From NCBI RefSeq assembly GCF_003989135.1, contig NZ_RYZZ01000007.1:356367-420366 (forward strand): a stretch of DNA of 64,000 nucleotides, read 5' to 3'. A program made the position numbers and the translations under genes. Source of the DNA: Peribacillus cavernae (GTDB taxonomy: Bacteria; Bacillota; Bacilli; Bacillales; DSM-1321). The notes below the pieces were generated by a model. It was not told the origin of the DNA and made no database searches. It saw only the letters and a list, made by a program, of their open reading frames with translations. This document shows, in pieces, positions 55,862 through 63,558 of the stretch. Numbering within the stretch: the stretch's first letter is position 1; the number at the start of each line of letters is the position of its first letter.

Positions 55862-56607
55862 AAATGCATCGGCTTATCCAAACCCTCATCGTTGTCTGCT
55901 TGTTAGTTTTATATGAGTTAGCGACCCGTATGAATTGGCTTGATTCGTTTACGTTTATTCCCTTTTCTACTATGTTCGTGAATATGATTGAAAACTTAAC
56001 CGATCCTGAATATGTCACCAATCATTTTGGTGTAACTGCCCTGGAAATTCTCGCTAGTTTTATGGGTGCTATAATATTTGGGATCATTTTTGGGATTATC
56101 TTATGGCGTTCCGATTTTGCCCATCACGTCCTTCAACCTTACCTTATGCTTTTTTATGCCATTCCCTTTTTTGCTTTATACCCTATTTTTATCAGCATAT
56201 TTGGCATCGGGCCCCTGCCTGTGATCATGATCGGGTTGTTCTTTGCCCTACCTGCTGTAATAACTAACACAGCCATTGGCTTTCGAGAAATTAGAAAAGT
56301 ACTTGTAAAAGTTGGGCAATCCTGTAATCTTTCATTTCGTCAAATGATTGTACACATTTATTTTCCAGCAGCCTGGCCGTTTATTTTTACAGGTATCAAA
56401 CTGGCAGCTGCCTATTCGATCATTGGGGTAATAGCGACAGAGTTTATCTTATCAGCACGTGGATTGGGCTATACCATTTCGTACGCATACAATAATTTTG
56501 ACATAAACGGCATGTACGGTTCGGTTCTCCTTGTCATAATGATTGCGCTGACAGTTAATATAGTTCTCGGTTTTATTGAAGCCAGGGCTTATAGGAAAAA
56601 TTCATAA
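55858..56607 (+). CDS. ABC transporter permease 1
   Basis: 249 residues with about six transmembrane helices and the BPD_transp_1 (EAA) loop ITNTAIGFREIRKVLVKVGQ...FPAAWPFIFTGIKLAAAYS. Overlaps the ATPase stop by ATGA. Pairs with the next permease in the membrane channel. Confidence 0.88.
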   Translation: MKMHRLIQTLIVVCLLVLYELATRMNWLDSFTFIPFSTMFVNMIENLTDPEYVTNHFGVTALEILASFMGAIIFGIIFGIILWRSDFAHHVLQPYLMLFYAIPFFALYPIFISIFGIGPLPVIMIGLFFALPAVITNTAIGFREIRKVLVKVGQSCNLSFRQMIVHIYFPAAWPFIFTGIKLAAAYSIIGVIATEFILSARGLGYTISYAYNNFDINGMYGSVLLVIMIALTVNIVLGFIEARAYRKNS

Positions 56608-56660
56608 GTTCAGGTTGCAGTTAGGTCGAAATACGTTACATTGAAATGGGGGAGCACATT

Positions 56661-57437
56661 GTGAAAATAAAGACTTCGCAACAAAAGTGGTATGCGTTTG
56701 GTAGATATATGGTTCCCGTGGCGATAATCATCCTGTGGGAGATCATTTATTTAATGTTGGGAGAACCTGCTATGGCATCTCCTTGGCAAAGTGTAGTTGA
56801 ACTGAAAGAAAATGCAAATAGGTGGCTGGGTGACATGGGGAACACAGTGTTTACTTTGCTCATATCATTCATTATCGCATCAATATCGGGCGTTATACTT
56901 GGCTTTTTCATTGGATTGAGTGCTTTTTGGACGAAAACGTTATCGCCTTTATTACTTGGACTTTATTCCATTCCGAAAGTAACTCTATATCCGATTTTTC
57001 TTTTAATATTTGGGTTAACCCTTCAGGGAAGAGTTGCTTTTTCTGTTTTTCACGGGATTTTTCCCATCATGATCATCTGTATGGAAGCAACCCGGACGGT
57101 ACCTGACATTTATCTTAAACTGGCAAAATCGTATCGAATGTCCTTTATGCAAAAAGCAAGGCAGATATTAATTCCAGCAATCATGCCCCAATTAGTGGTC
57201 GGTCTTCGGATGAGTTTCAGCCTTTGTTTCCTGGGACTGATTTTGGCAGAAATGTTTGCTTCTTATGAAGGATTAGGTCATCGCTTAGTTCATTATATGT
57301 CACTTAACCAACCCTCATCTATTCTTGCTATTATAATCTTTATTGTGTTTATTGCGTTTTTCTTCACCTTTTTATTCCTCATCTGGCAGGAGAAGAACGA
57401 GCAAAAGATCGGCAAGCGGCAGATTAACTTGTCATAA
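56661..57437 (+). CDS. ABC transporter permease 2
   Basis: 258 residues, MKIKTSQQKWYAFGRYMVPV start, about six helices and the EAA-type loop ATRTVPDIYLKLAKSYRMSF...IPAIMPQLVVGLRMSFSL. GTG at 56661 is chosen because GGGGGAG lies in front of it; the ATG at 56646 has no site. Last gene of the accessory operon. No strong terminator follows within 60 bases. Confidence 0.87.
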   Translation: MKIKTSQQKWYAFGRYMVPVAIIILWEIIYLMLGEPAMASPWQSVVELKENANRWLGDMGNTVFTLLISFIIASISGVILGFFIGLSAFWTKTLSPLLLGLYSIPKVTLYPIFLLIFGLTLQGRVAFSVFHGIFPIMIICMEATRTVPDIYLKLAKSYRMSFMQKARQILIPAIMPQLVVGLRMSFSLCFLGLILAEMFASYEGLGHRLVHYMSLNQPSSILAIIIFIVFIAFFFTFLFLIWQEKNEQKIGKRQINLS

Positions 57438-57529
57438 AGTGATCATGGAATAATTGGAAAAATAAAATCATATTGTGGTTAATCCTCACTAGCTGCAAAA
57501 AAATATTTAATGTGACATACAATTTAAGC

Positions 57530-57558
57530 TTGAAAAATTAATTGTGTTATATTATTAT
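57530..57558 (+). promoter_or_regulatory. Sigma-A promoter of the SR1 RNA
   Basis: TTGAAA (57530-57535), 17-base spacer, TATTAT (57553-57558). Predicted start about 57565. Confidence 0.75.
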
Positions 57559-57571
57559 AGATATATAGAAG

Positions 57572-57585
57572 TTAAAGCGTTTTCA
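57572..57585. promoter_or_regulatory. cre site (CcpA operator) of SR1
   Basis: TTAAAGCGTTTTCA matches the cre consensus TGWAARCGYTWWCW in all positions but one. It lies at about +8 to +21 of the predicted transcript, where CcpA would block transcription, in keeping with glucose repression of SR1 in B. subtilis. Confidence 0.65.
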
Positions 57586-57631
57586 ATTTGCGTTTCTAAT
57601 AATTATAAATCATTAGGAAGGAGATTAGAAA

Positions 57632-57748
57632 ATGGGAACCATTGTATGTCAACACTGCAACAACACTATTGAACACTTTGAGGATGAAAAAGTAAGCGTA
57701 CTTTATTCACAATGCGGAAGCTGTCCGGAAGATGTCACAGAGGAATAA
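57632..57748 (+). CDS. SR1P peptide, GapA-binding
   Basis: 38 residues: MGTIVCQHCNNTIEHFEDEK then VSVLYSQCGSCPEDVTEE. The MGTIVCQxCN start, FEDEKVxxLY middle and Cys pair match the SR1P family I remember. In B. subtilis SR1P binds GapA and thereby stimulates RNase J1. AAGGAG precedes the ATG. Too short for many gene finders. Encoded within the SR1 RNA; rnjA is also in this window. Confidence 0.85.
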   Translation: MGTIVCQHCNNTIEHFEDEKVSVLYSQCGSCPEDVTEE

Positions 57749-57766
57749 AGGGTAATCAATATATGT

Positions 57767-57797
57767 AAAAGGCCGGCTTATGAAAAGGCGGCCTTTT
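57767..57797 (+). terminator. Terminator of SR1
   Basis: AAAAGGCCG and CGGCCTTTT enclose GCTTATGAAAAGG, ending in TTTTACTT. Confidence 0.85.
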
Positions 57798-57802
57798 ACT
57801 TA

Positions 57803-57904
57803 AAGAAAAAAAGTATACCTTTTCAATGTCCACAGGACGTGTGTCGGATCTTGGTCGACGACGTTCCTTATTTAAGTGCAAGGCGCTTCCGTTTTTCGAT
57901 GCTA
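57803..57904. repeat. Interspersed repeat copy at the speA 3' end
   Basis: Contains AAAAGTATACCTTTTCAATGTCC, CGACGTTCCTT and ends CAAGGCGCTTCCGTTTTTCGATGCTA, i.e. the family end beginning 6 bases after the speA stop (57902-57904, minus strand) with one altered base. Confidence 0.7.
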
Positions 57905-59380
57905 TTTAATCGCTTTAAATTCTTTGATGACCCTCAGGAATTTAAGTTCGCTGTCCTCTGGACCCTGAACGGGCAATCCGACTTCGATATTTTTGTTAAT
58001 GTAGTCGATATTTTCCTGTGTGATGATCTCACCGGGAATAAAAATCGGGATTCCCGGGGGATAGACCATGATAAATTCGGCGATGATGCGTCCCACTGAT
58101 TCTTCGATAGGCACGATTTCTGTATCGGCGTAAAAAGCATCCCTCGGTGTTATCGCAAGCGAAGGAATGCTTGGCAGCAGCACTTCTATTTCAGTTCTTT
58201 CTTCTTCGCCGATATATTTATGGAACCCCTCGGATAAATTCTCTAAGGCTTCGATTAATAAATCGGCCTCCTTCTTTGTATCCCCTGGGGTCACAATGCA
58301 AAGGATGTTATATAAATCGGACAGTTCCACTTCAATATTATACTTTTCACGAAGCCACTTCTCTACATCATATCCGGTAATGCCCAAACCCTTCACTGAA
58401 ATGGTCAGCTTGGTAGGGTCCAGATCAAAGGTTGCCTTGCTGCCGAGAATTTCCTTGCCCACACAATGCAAATAGTGAATATTGTTGATTTCCTTTCGCA
58501 TATAGTCTGCAAGGGATAGGGTTTGTGAAGCCAATTCTCTGCCCTCTGTAGCGAGCCGCTTTCTGGCTACATCAAGAGAAGCCAATAACAGATATGAAGT
58601 TGATGTAGTGGTTAGCATGCTCAATATGGATTGTACGCGATTAGCGGAAACAAGTCCTTCGCGGACATTCAGGATCGAGCTTTGCGTCATAGAGCCACCG
58701 AGCTTATGAACACTTGTCGCTGCCATATCGGCGCCGGCCTGCATCGCTGACAATGGCAGTTCTTCGTGAAAATGGATATGAACACCATGGGCTTCATCCA
58801 CCAGCACAGGTACGTCGTAAGAGTGTGCTATTTCCACGATTCTTTTTAAATCAGCTGAAATGCCGAAGTACGTTGGGTTAATAACAAGCAGGCCTTTCGC
58901 GTCAGGATGCTGCTCAAGAGCATGTTCTACCGATTCAGTCGTAATTCCGTGTGAAATCCCGAGGTTTTTATCAACTTCTGGATGGATGAAAATGGGTACA
59001 GCCCCGGAAAAGACAATTGCAGACATTACCGATTTATGAACGTTCCGAGGAACGATAATTTTATCCCCGGGTCCGCAAACAGCCATCACCATGGTCATGA
59101 TCGCCCCGCTTGTACCTTGTACGGAAAAAAAGGTATGATCAGCCCCAAAGGCTTCCGCTGCAAGATCCTGTGCTTGCTTTATGATGCCTCTTGGTTGATG
59201 GAGGTCATCGAGTGGAGCAATATTGATCAAGTCGATTGATAAAGCATTATCTCCTATGAATTCACGAAATTCAGGATCGATGCCGTTCCCTTTTTTATGG
59301 CCAGGTATATGGAATTGGACCGGATTTTTTTTAGCATGCTGTAATAAACCTGTGAATAAGGGTGTATCATATTGTGACAA
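57902..59380 (-). CDS. speA: Arginine decarboxylase (Orn/Lys/Arg decarboxylase family)
   Basis: 492 residues, the length of B. subtilis SpeA. Fold-type I PLP decarboxylase: QFHIPGHKKGNGIDPEF at the N-terminus, SVQGTSGAIMTMVMA, VDEAHGVHIHF, PLP Lys in TSVHKLGGSMTQSS, and C-terminal YPPGIPIFIPGE. It makes agmatine for polyamine synthesis. The agmatinase/speE genes are not in this window. ATG start lies upstream of a long repeat-bearing interval. Confidence 0.9.
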   Translation of the reverse strand: MSQYDTPLFTGLLQHAKKNPVQFHIPGHKKGNGIDPEFREFIGDNALSIDLINIAPLDDLHQPRGIIKQAQDLAAEAFGADHTFFSVQGTSGAIMTMVMAVCGPGDKIIVPRNVHKSVMSAIVFSGAVPIFIHPEVDKNLGISHGITTESVEHALEQHPDAKGLLVINPTYFGISADLKRIVEIAHSYDVPVLVDEAHGVHIHFHEELPLSAMQAGADMAATSVHKLGGSMTQSSILNVREGLVSANRVQSILSMLTTTSTSYLLLASLDVARKRLATEGRELASQTLSLADYMRKEINNIHYLHCVGKEILGSKATFDLDPTKLTISVKGLGITGYDVEKWLREKYNIEVELSDLYNILCIVTPGDTKKEADLLIEALENLSEGFHKYIGEEERTEIEVLLPSIPSLAITPRDAFYADTEIVPIEESVGRIIAEFIMVYPPGIPIFIPGEIITQENIDYINKNIEVGLPVQGPEDSELKFLRVIKEFKAIK

Positions 59381-59467
59381 TTCTTCGTAACACCTCTTCT
59401 GTAAAATGTTTTTTTCGCTTCTTGGAATATAAGAAATGCTTCTTTAACAAATATGAATGTATAGCTT

Positions 59468-59642
59468 CAATGCGCTTTTCTAAAAGATTAGAAAGTATAG
59501 CTTTTTCAATGTGTACTGGTGTCTAGCTTCAGCGCCCAGCCCCTCGAGGTCATAAGCTAGATCCCTACAGAAGGCAAAAAGCGCCTTCCTTCGGGATCTA
59601 GCTTATGCTTGTCAGGGCTGAACAGGGCGCTTACGCTTTTCC
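59468..59642. repeat. Interspersed repeat, long copy
   Basis: From GCGCTTTTCTAAAAGATTAG through GCTTCAGCGCCCAGCCCCTC, TAGATCCCTACAGAAGGC, AGGGCGCTTACGCTTTTCC. The inner part is an inverted version of the 29988 copy. Unlike most copies it lies between two divergent genes (speA and the flavin oxidoreductase) rather than at a stop codon. Confidence 0.8.
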
Positions 59643-59821
59643 GATACAAAACAAATGAATTATAGCATCTATGCTAGTGTTTGCAAAGGAAATAATTTAT
59701 ACAATGGAAAGGTATTTTAAGGGATTGTTTTTCTTAGGTGTTCTGAAAAATAATTCTAGTTTTCTCAACAAGATTTCTTTACACTATATAGAAAGGAATG
59801 GGAAAACAAGGGGGAAGTATA

Positions 59822-60781
59822 ATGATTTGGAATACTAGAGTAACCGAATTGCTTGGTGTTGAATTTCCGATTATCCAGGGAGGGCTGGCGCATCTTGCGT
59901 ATGCAGATCTCGCCGCTGCTGTTTCGAATGCAGGAGGCCTTGGCCAAGTGACTGCGATGAGCCTTCAGACACCTGAACAGCTTCGCGCGGAAATCCGCAA
60001 AACGAAGAGCATGACCGATAAACCGTTTGGTGTCAATTTCGCGATCGGCCAGCATGGCAGGACATTCGAGCATTTCCTGAAAGCGGCACTGGAAGAGGAT
60101 GTTTCGATAGTCTCTGTTACAGGCGGGAACCCTGCCCCTTTTTTTGATTTATTGAAAGGGACAGATGTTAAGAAACTTGTTCTCGTTGCAGCGAGAAGGC
60201 AGGCTGTCAAAGCGGAGGAACTAGGGGCAGATGCGGTCATGGTGGTCGGGCAAGAAGGCGGCGGTCATTTAGGCAGAGATGATATTGGCACGACTGTGCT
60301 GATTCCGCAGGTTGTTGATTCAGTGTCGATACCAGTTATTGCGTCTGGTGGATTCGGCGACGGCCGTGGACTGATGGCAGGCCTTGCCCTGGGAGCGGAA
60401 GGGATTGAGATGGGAACGAGGTTTATCGCTACTAAAGAATGCGTTCACGCACATGAAGTTTATAAAACAGCTCTTGTAAACGGGAATGAAAATGATACGG
60501 ATGTTATCAAACGGTCAATAGGTGCGCCTGCCAGGGTCATTTCCAATAGCTGGACCGATAAGATTCTTGAGATTGAAAAAGAAAACGGAGTCTATGAAGC
60601 GTTAAAGGATTACATAAGCGGAGAAGCGAATAAACGGTACATCCATAATGGAAAAACTGATGATGGATTCGCATGGGCAGGGCAGGTAATGGGATTGATC
60701 CATGATGTACCGGCTGTAGCTGAACTTTTTGACAGAGTGATAAATGAGGCGGAAGCAATCCGGCAAAAATGGACAAAGTAA
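59822..60781 (+). CDS. Nitronate monooxygenase family flavin oxidoreductase
   Basis: 319 residues. FMN-binding TIM barrel with PIIQGGLAHLAYADLAAAVS, NAGGLGQVTAM, PFGVNFAIG, VMVVGQEGGGHLGRDD (flavin loop), PVIASGGFGDGRG and GAEGIEMGTRF. Related to enoyl-ACP reductase FabK and nitronate monooxygenases; the genuine reaction (nitronate oxidation, or other) is not predictable. ATG at 59822 follows GGGGGAAGT. Confidence 0.86.
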   Translation: MIWNTRVTELLGVEFPIIQGGLAHLAYADLAAAVSNAGGLGQVTAMSLQTPEQLRAEIRKTKSMTDKPFGVNFAIGQHGRTFEHFLKAALEEDVSIVSVTGGNPAPFFDLLKGTDVKKLVLVAARRQAVKAEELGADAVMVVGQEGGGHLGRDDIGTTVLIPQVVDSVSIPVIASGGFGDGRGLMAGLALGAEGIEMGTRFIATKECVHAHEVYKTALVNGNENDTDVIKRSIGAPARVISNSWTDKILEIEKENGVYEALKDYISGEANKRYIHNGKTDDGFAWAGQVMGLIHDVPAVAELFDRVINEAEAIRQKWTK

Positions 60782-60808
60782 GGATAAACGGTAAGCAGGT
60801 GATCATTG

Positions 60809-61081
60809 ATGGATTATCAATATCCGATGGATATGGACTGGACAACTGAAGAAATCGTCGATGTTATTCATTTTTTTGAAGCGGTGGAAAAAGCATACGA
60901 GAACAAAATTCAAAAAGAGGAATTAATGTCAACATATCGAAGATTCAAGGAAATAATTCCTGGCAAAGCTGATGAAAAAAAATATACGGACGAATTCCAA
61001 GAAAGCAGCGGCTACTCCTCATATTTGGTCATGAAGAAGGCGAAAGAGACGGAAAGCGCTGCATGGATCTCGATGAAATAA
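60809..61081 (+). CDS. yktA: YktA family UPF0223 protein
   Basis: 90 residues: MDYQYPMDMDWTTEEIVDVI, FEAVEKAYENKI, YRRFKEIIPGKADEK and SSYLVMKKAKE. This is the UPF0223 family (YktA), of unknown function, typically after speA in Bacillus. ATG 60809 is chosen over TTG 60806; AGGTG lies 7 bases upstream. Confidence 0.9.
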   Translation: MDYQYPMDMDWTTEEIVDVIHFFEAVEKAYENKIQKEELMSTYRRFKEIIPGKADEKKYTDEFQESSGYSSYLVMKKAKETESAAWISMK

Positions 61082-61082
61082 A

Positions 61083-61262
61083 CGAAAATGTTGTCGCTTC
61101 TGCTTTTCTTTTAAAGCTAAGAAAGTATAACTTTTTGAACGTAGACCTGGTGTCTAACCTTACACCTGCCACCCTCGGGTCATAAGCCAATCAGCTGATG
61201 GGGAGAAAACCGCTCCCCATACATCTGTTCGTCTTATGCCTGTCGGGCGTCTCCTTGGCTAA
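61083..61262. repeat. Interspersed repeat, long copy upstream of the trp leader
   Basis: Starts 2 bases after the yktA stop (CGAAAATGTTGTCGCTTCTG, a degenerate end), then carries TAAGCCAATCAGCTGATGGG, GGAGAAAACCGCTCCCCATA and GTCTTATGCCTGTCGGGCGTC. The middle matches the left-edge copy at 1-96 almost base for base, but the usual right end is replaced by CTCCTTGGC. Confidence 0.8.
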
Positions 61263-61349
61263 TCAATGCTCTAACTGAAGAACAATGTTCGTAAGCCAAG
61301 GACCGGTGACGGTTTTTCTTATAAAATTCAAAATCTTTGGAGATAACTC

Positions 61350-61379
61350 TTGACTTCATATGCGTAAACGATTTAATAT
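61350..61379 (+). promoter_or_regulatory. Candidate promoter of the trp operon
   Basis: TTGACT (61350-61355), 18-base spacer, TAATAT (61374-61379). Both T-boxes lie downstream, so one promoter can serve them. Confidence 0.55.
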
Positions 61380-61389
61380 GTTAAATAAG

Positions 61390-61658
61390 ATTTAGTAATA
61401 AAAGGTGCTGACGAAGAAGAGTAGCTTTACGGATACATTAAAGAGAGCCGGTGGTTGGTGAAAATCGGTATGTATCGTTTAGTGAATGGCCTTCCGAGCC
61501 CCAAACCGAAACCATTATGGCAGTAGGCTTTGGCGAACCAGTCTCCTCGTTACAAGAGACAGGCATTTTTCAAATAGATGCCGTAAAGTGAGCTTTTTTA
61601 GCTAATAAAGGTGGTACCACGGGTTCCTCGTCCTTTTGGATGGGGGCCCTTTTTGTAT
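61390..61658 (+). promoter_or_regulatory. T-box riboswitch 1 (tryptophan)
   Basis: Typical T-box order: AGAGAGCCGGTGGTTGGTGA (stem I apex, 61443-), specifier loop GTGAATGGCCTTCCGAG with UGG (Trp) codon, then T-box sequence AGGTGGTACCACG (61609-61621) and a terminator (GGGTTCCTCGTCC pairing with GGATGGGGGCCC, T-tract at 61650-61655). Uncharged tRNA-Trp would pair through its CCA end with the T-box and stop terminator formation. Confidence 0.9.
61621..61655 (+). terminator. Attenuator terminator of T-box 1
   Basis: GGGTTCC-T-CGTCC stem paired with GGATG-GGGGCCC, loop TTTT, followed by TTTTTG; overlaps the T-box antiterminator region. Confidence 0.85.
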
Positions 61659-61679
61659 TTTTTTAAAACTTTATATTGT

Positions 61680-61996
61680 AAATTGTTAAAGTAAGGGTAA
61701 GTAGCCGTTTTAGATTCGCTACAGAGAGCCGGGGAAGCTGGAAACCGGTACGATATAAAAAGGTGAATGGACTTACGAGAGGCCTCCTGAATGAACAGTA
61801 GGGAAGCCCGGATTCCCCCGTTAAAAAGGATAGGGTATTGACAACACAAGACATTTTTAACTAATGTTCCAGTGTGTGATTCCGGTACCTGAAAAAAGTG
61901 GGAAGGCGAAAGATGCTTTCCAACCTGAGGTGGCACCGCGGTGAATGAATCGTCCTCTGCAAACAGACTTTTTCTGTTTGCAGGGGACTTTTTTAT
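61680..61996 (+). promoter_or_regulatory. T-box riboswitch 2 (tryptophan)
   Basis: Second, independent T-box: AGAGAGCCGGGGAAGCTGGA, specifier GTGAATGGACTTACGAGAGG (UGG), GAGGTGGCACCGCG (61927-61940) and a terminator with a perfect GTCCTCTGCAAACAG / CTGTTTGCAGGGGAC stem (61952-61988, one G-T), followed by TTTTTT. Tandem T-boxes upstream of trpE are known from the B. cereus group. Confidence 0.92.
61952..61994 (+). terminator. Attenuator terminator of T-box 2
   Basis: A 15-bp stem with loop ACTTTTT, followed by TTTTTTATT. It stops just before the interspersed repeat. Confidence 0.92.
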
Positions 61997-62115
61997 TAGA
62001 AAAGCGCAAGCGCCTTGTATAAAGGAACACGGCTAACATCCGCCACGTCCTTATGTTTTCGTCGGCACTAGTACGTCCTGTGCGTCGGGGCTAGGCTGCT
62101 TGCGCTAGACACCGG
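61996..62115. repeat. Interspersed repeat copy inside the trp leader
   Basis: TAGAAAAGCGCAAGCGCC begins in the T-run of the T-box 2 terminator, continues AAAGGAACACGGCTAACATC, CGCCACGTCC and ends CTAGGCTGCTTGCGCTAGAC. It lies between the attenuator and trpE, so read-through transcripts carry it. Confidence 0.8.
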
Positions 62116-62166
62116 TTCAAGTTGAAAAAATAATCCTTTCAAATTCAAGAATAAGGACGTGATAAT

Positions 62167-63558
62167 GTGAGTAAAAAGCTGAATTGCAGAGTGGAGACAC
62201 TGGAAGGGGATACGCATACTCCTGTGTCCGTGTTTCAAAAGCTAACCGGAAAAAAGAAGTTTTTGCTTGAAAGTTCGAATAAGCACGAAGGAGATGGCCG
62301 CTACTCCTATTTGGGAAGCAATCCCGCCTTTGAAATCCGCTCTTTGGCTAATGATATAACACTGATTGATTTGCGGAATAACGAAACAAAAAATCATCGG
62401 GGCCGAATCCTTGATTTTTTAAAAACAGAAATTTTGACGGAAACAAGTCCTGAATTGCCATTTCCGTTTTATGGCGGGGCTATCGGTTTTCTTGGGTACG
62501 ACGTCATCCGCCAATATGAAGAAATTGGCGAGGTCCCGCCTGATCAATTGAAAATGCCGGAAGCTCATTTCATGGTTTACAGGGAGGTGATCGTTTTCGA
62601 TCATGCCTTGCAAAAAATCCACCTTGTCGTCCTGGATGAATCTGAGTCAGAGTTACAAAAGCGGATCGGCAAACTGAAAAAGCTGCTTTCAGAAGAAACT
62701 CGTGTGATTGAACATGAAAAGAGCGTTCTTGAATTCAGCCCTTCGATGCCCCGGGAAAGATTTGAGGCGTTAGTGAAGGAAGCGAAAGAATCGATCATTG
62801 CCGGAAAGATTTTTCAAATCGTGCTTTCTCAACGCTTTACTTCCAAGTTTGACGGGAGTCCTTTTGAAATATACCGCAAGCTCCGCGTCAAAAACCCTTC
62901 TCCTTATATGTTCTTTCTGGATTTTGAAGACTATGCCGTGCTCGGCTCTTCGCCGGAAAGCATGATGAAGGTAAGAGGAAGGAAAGTGACTTTAAATCCA
63001 ATCGCCGGTACTAGGCCGCGGGGAAAGAGTGACGAGGAAGATCATCTTTTTGAAAAAACCCTGCGTTCTGATGAAAAGGAAATTGCTGAACATATGATGC
63101 TTGTCGATCTAGGAAGGAATGATCTTGGAAGGGTTTCGAAGGTAGGATCGATTGACATTACCGCTTCGATGCTGATTGAACGCTATCAATATGTCATGCA
63201 TCTTGTCTCTGAAGTGTCCGGGGAGCTGAATGACGGGATTTCTGGCTTGGATGCCTTAGCTGTATGCCTGCCTGCTGGAACTGTTTCGGGGGCCCCGAAA
63301 ATCGAGGCAATGAAAATTATTAACAAACTCGAAAATTCTAAGCGGGGCCTTTATTCCGGGGCAATCGGCTATATATCGTACAACGGCAGTCTTGATATGG
63401 CACTTGCGATCAGAACGATGATCATTAACGATAAAACCGCCTATGTCCAGGCGGGAGCCGGGATTGTTTACGATTCAATTCCTGAAAAGGAATATGAGGA
63501 AACGATTAATAAAGCGAAAGCACTAATGGAGGAAGCTGAACATGATTTTGTTAATTGA
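62167..63558 (+). CDS. trpE: Anthranilate synthase component I
   Basis: 463 residues. Feedback Trp-site residues [19 protein letters not shown] near the N-terminus and the chorismate-binding core: [46 protein letters not shown] and [11 protein letters not shown]. With TrpG it makes anthranilate from chorismate and glutamine. GTG start at 62167 follows AAGGACGTGA. It overlaps trpG by 16 bases. Confidence 0.95.
   Translation: MSKKLNCRVETLEGDTHTPVSVFQKLTGKKKFLLESSNKHEGDGRYSYLGSNPAFEIRSLANDITLIDLRNNETKNHRGRILDFLKTEILTETSPELPFPFYGGAIGFLGYDVIRQYEEIGEVPPDQLKMPEAHFMVYREVIVFDHALQKIHLVVLDESESELQKRIGKLKKLLSEETRVIEHEKSVLEFSPSMPRERFEALVKEAKESIIAGKIFQIVLSQRFTSKFDGSPFEIYRKLRVKNPSPYMFFLDFEDYAVLGSSPESMMKVRGRKVTLNPIAGTRPRGKSDEEDHLFEKTLRSDEKEIAEHMMLVDLGRNDLGRVSKVGSIDITASMLIERYQYVMHLVSEVSGELNDGISGLDALAVCLPAGTVSGAPKIEAMKIINKLENSKRGLYSGAIGYISYNGSLDMALAIRTMIINDKTAYVQAGAGIVYDSIPEKEYEETINKAKALMEEAEHDFVN

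Larger units (their letters stand above)
57565..57797 (+). ncRNA. SR1-like dual-function small RNA
   Basis: A short transcription unit with its own promoter, a single 38-codon frame and a terminator, between the accessory operon and speA. In B. subtilis SR1 is a ~205-nt RNA located near speA that base-pairs with ahrC mRNA and encodes the peptide SR1P. Here the expected RNA is about 230 nt. Start and end are inferred from promoter and terminator; the ahrC-pairing part was not tested. Confidence 0.75.

Noticed and set aside
59468-61262. Insertion sequence or transposon
   Set aside because: No transposase frame is present in or near the repeats; the elements are only 60-250 bp and non-coding.
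61598-61936. Minus-strand frames across the trp leader
   Set aside because: They run antisense to two well-supported T-boxes, with no ribosome binding site or family resemblance.
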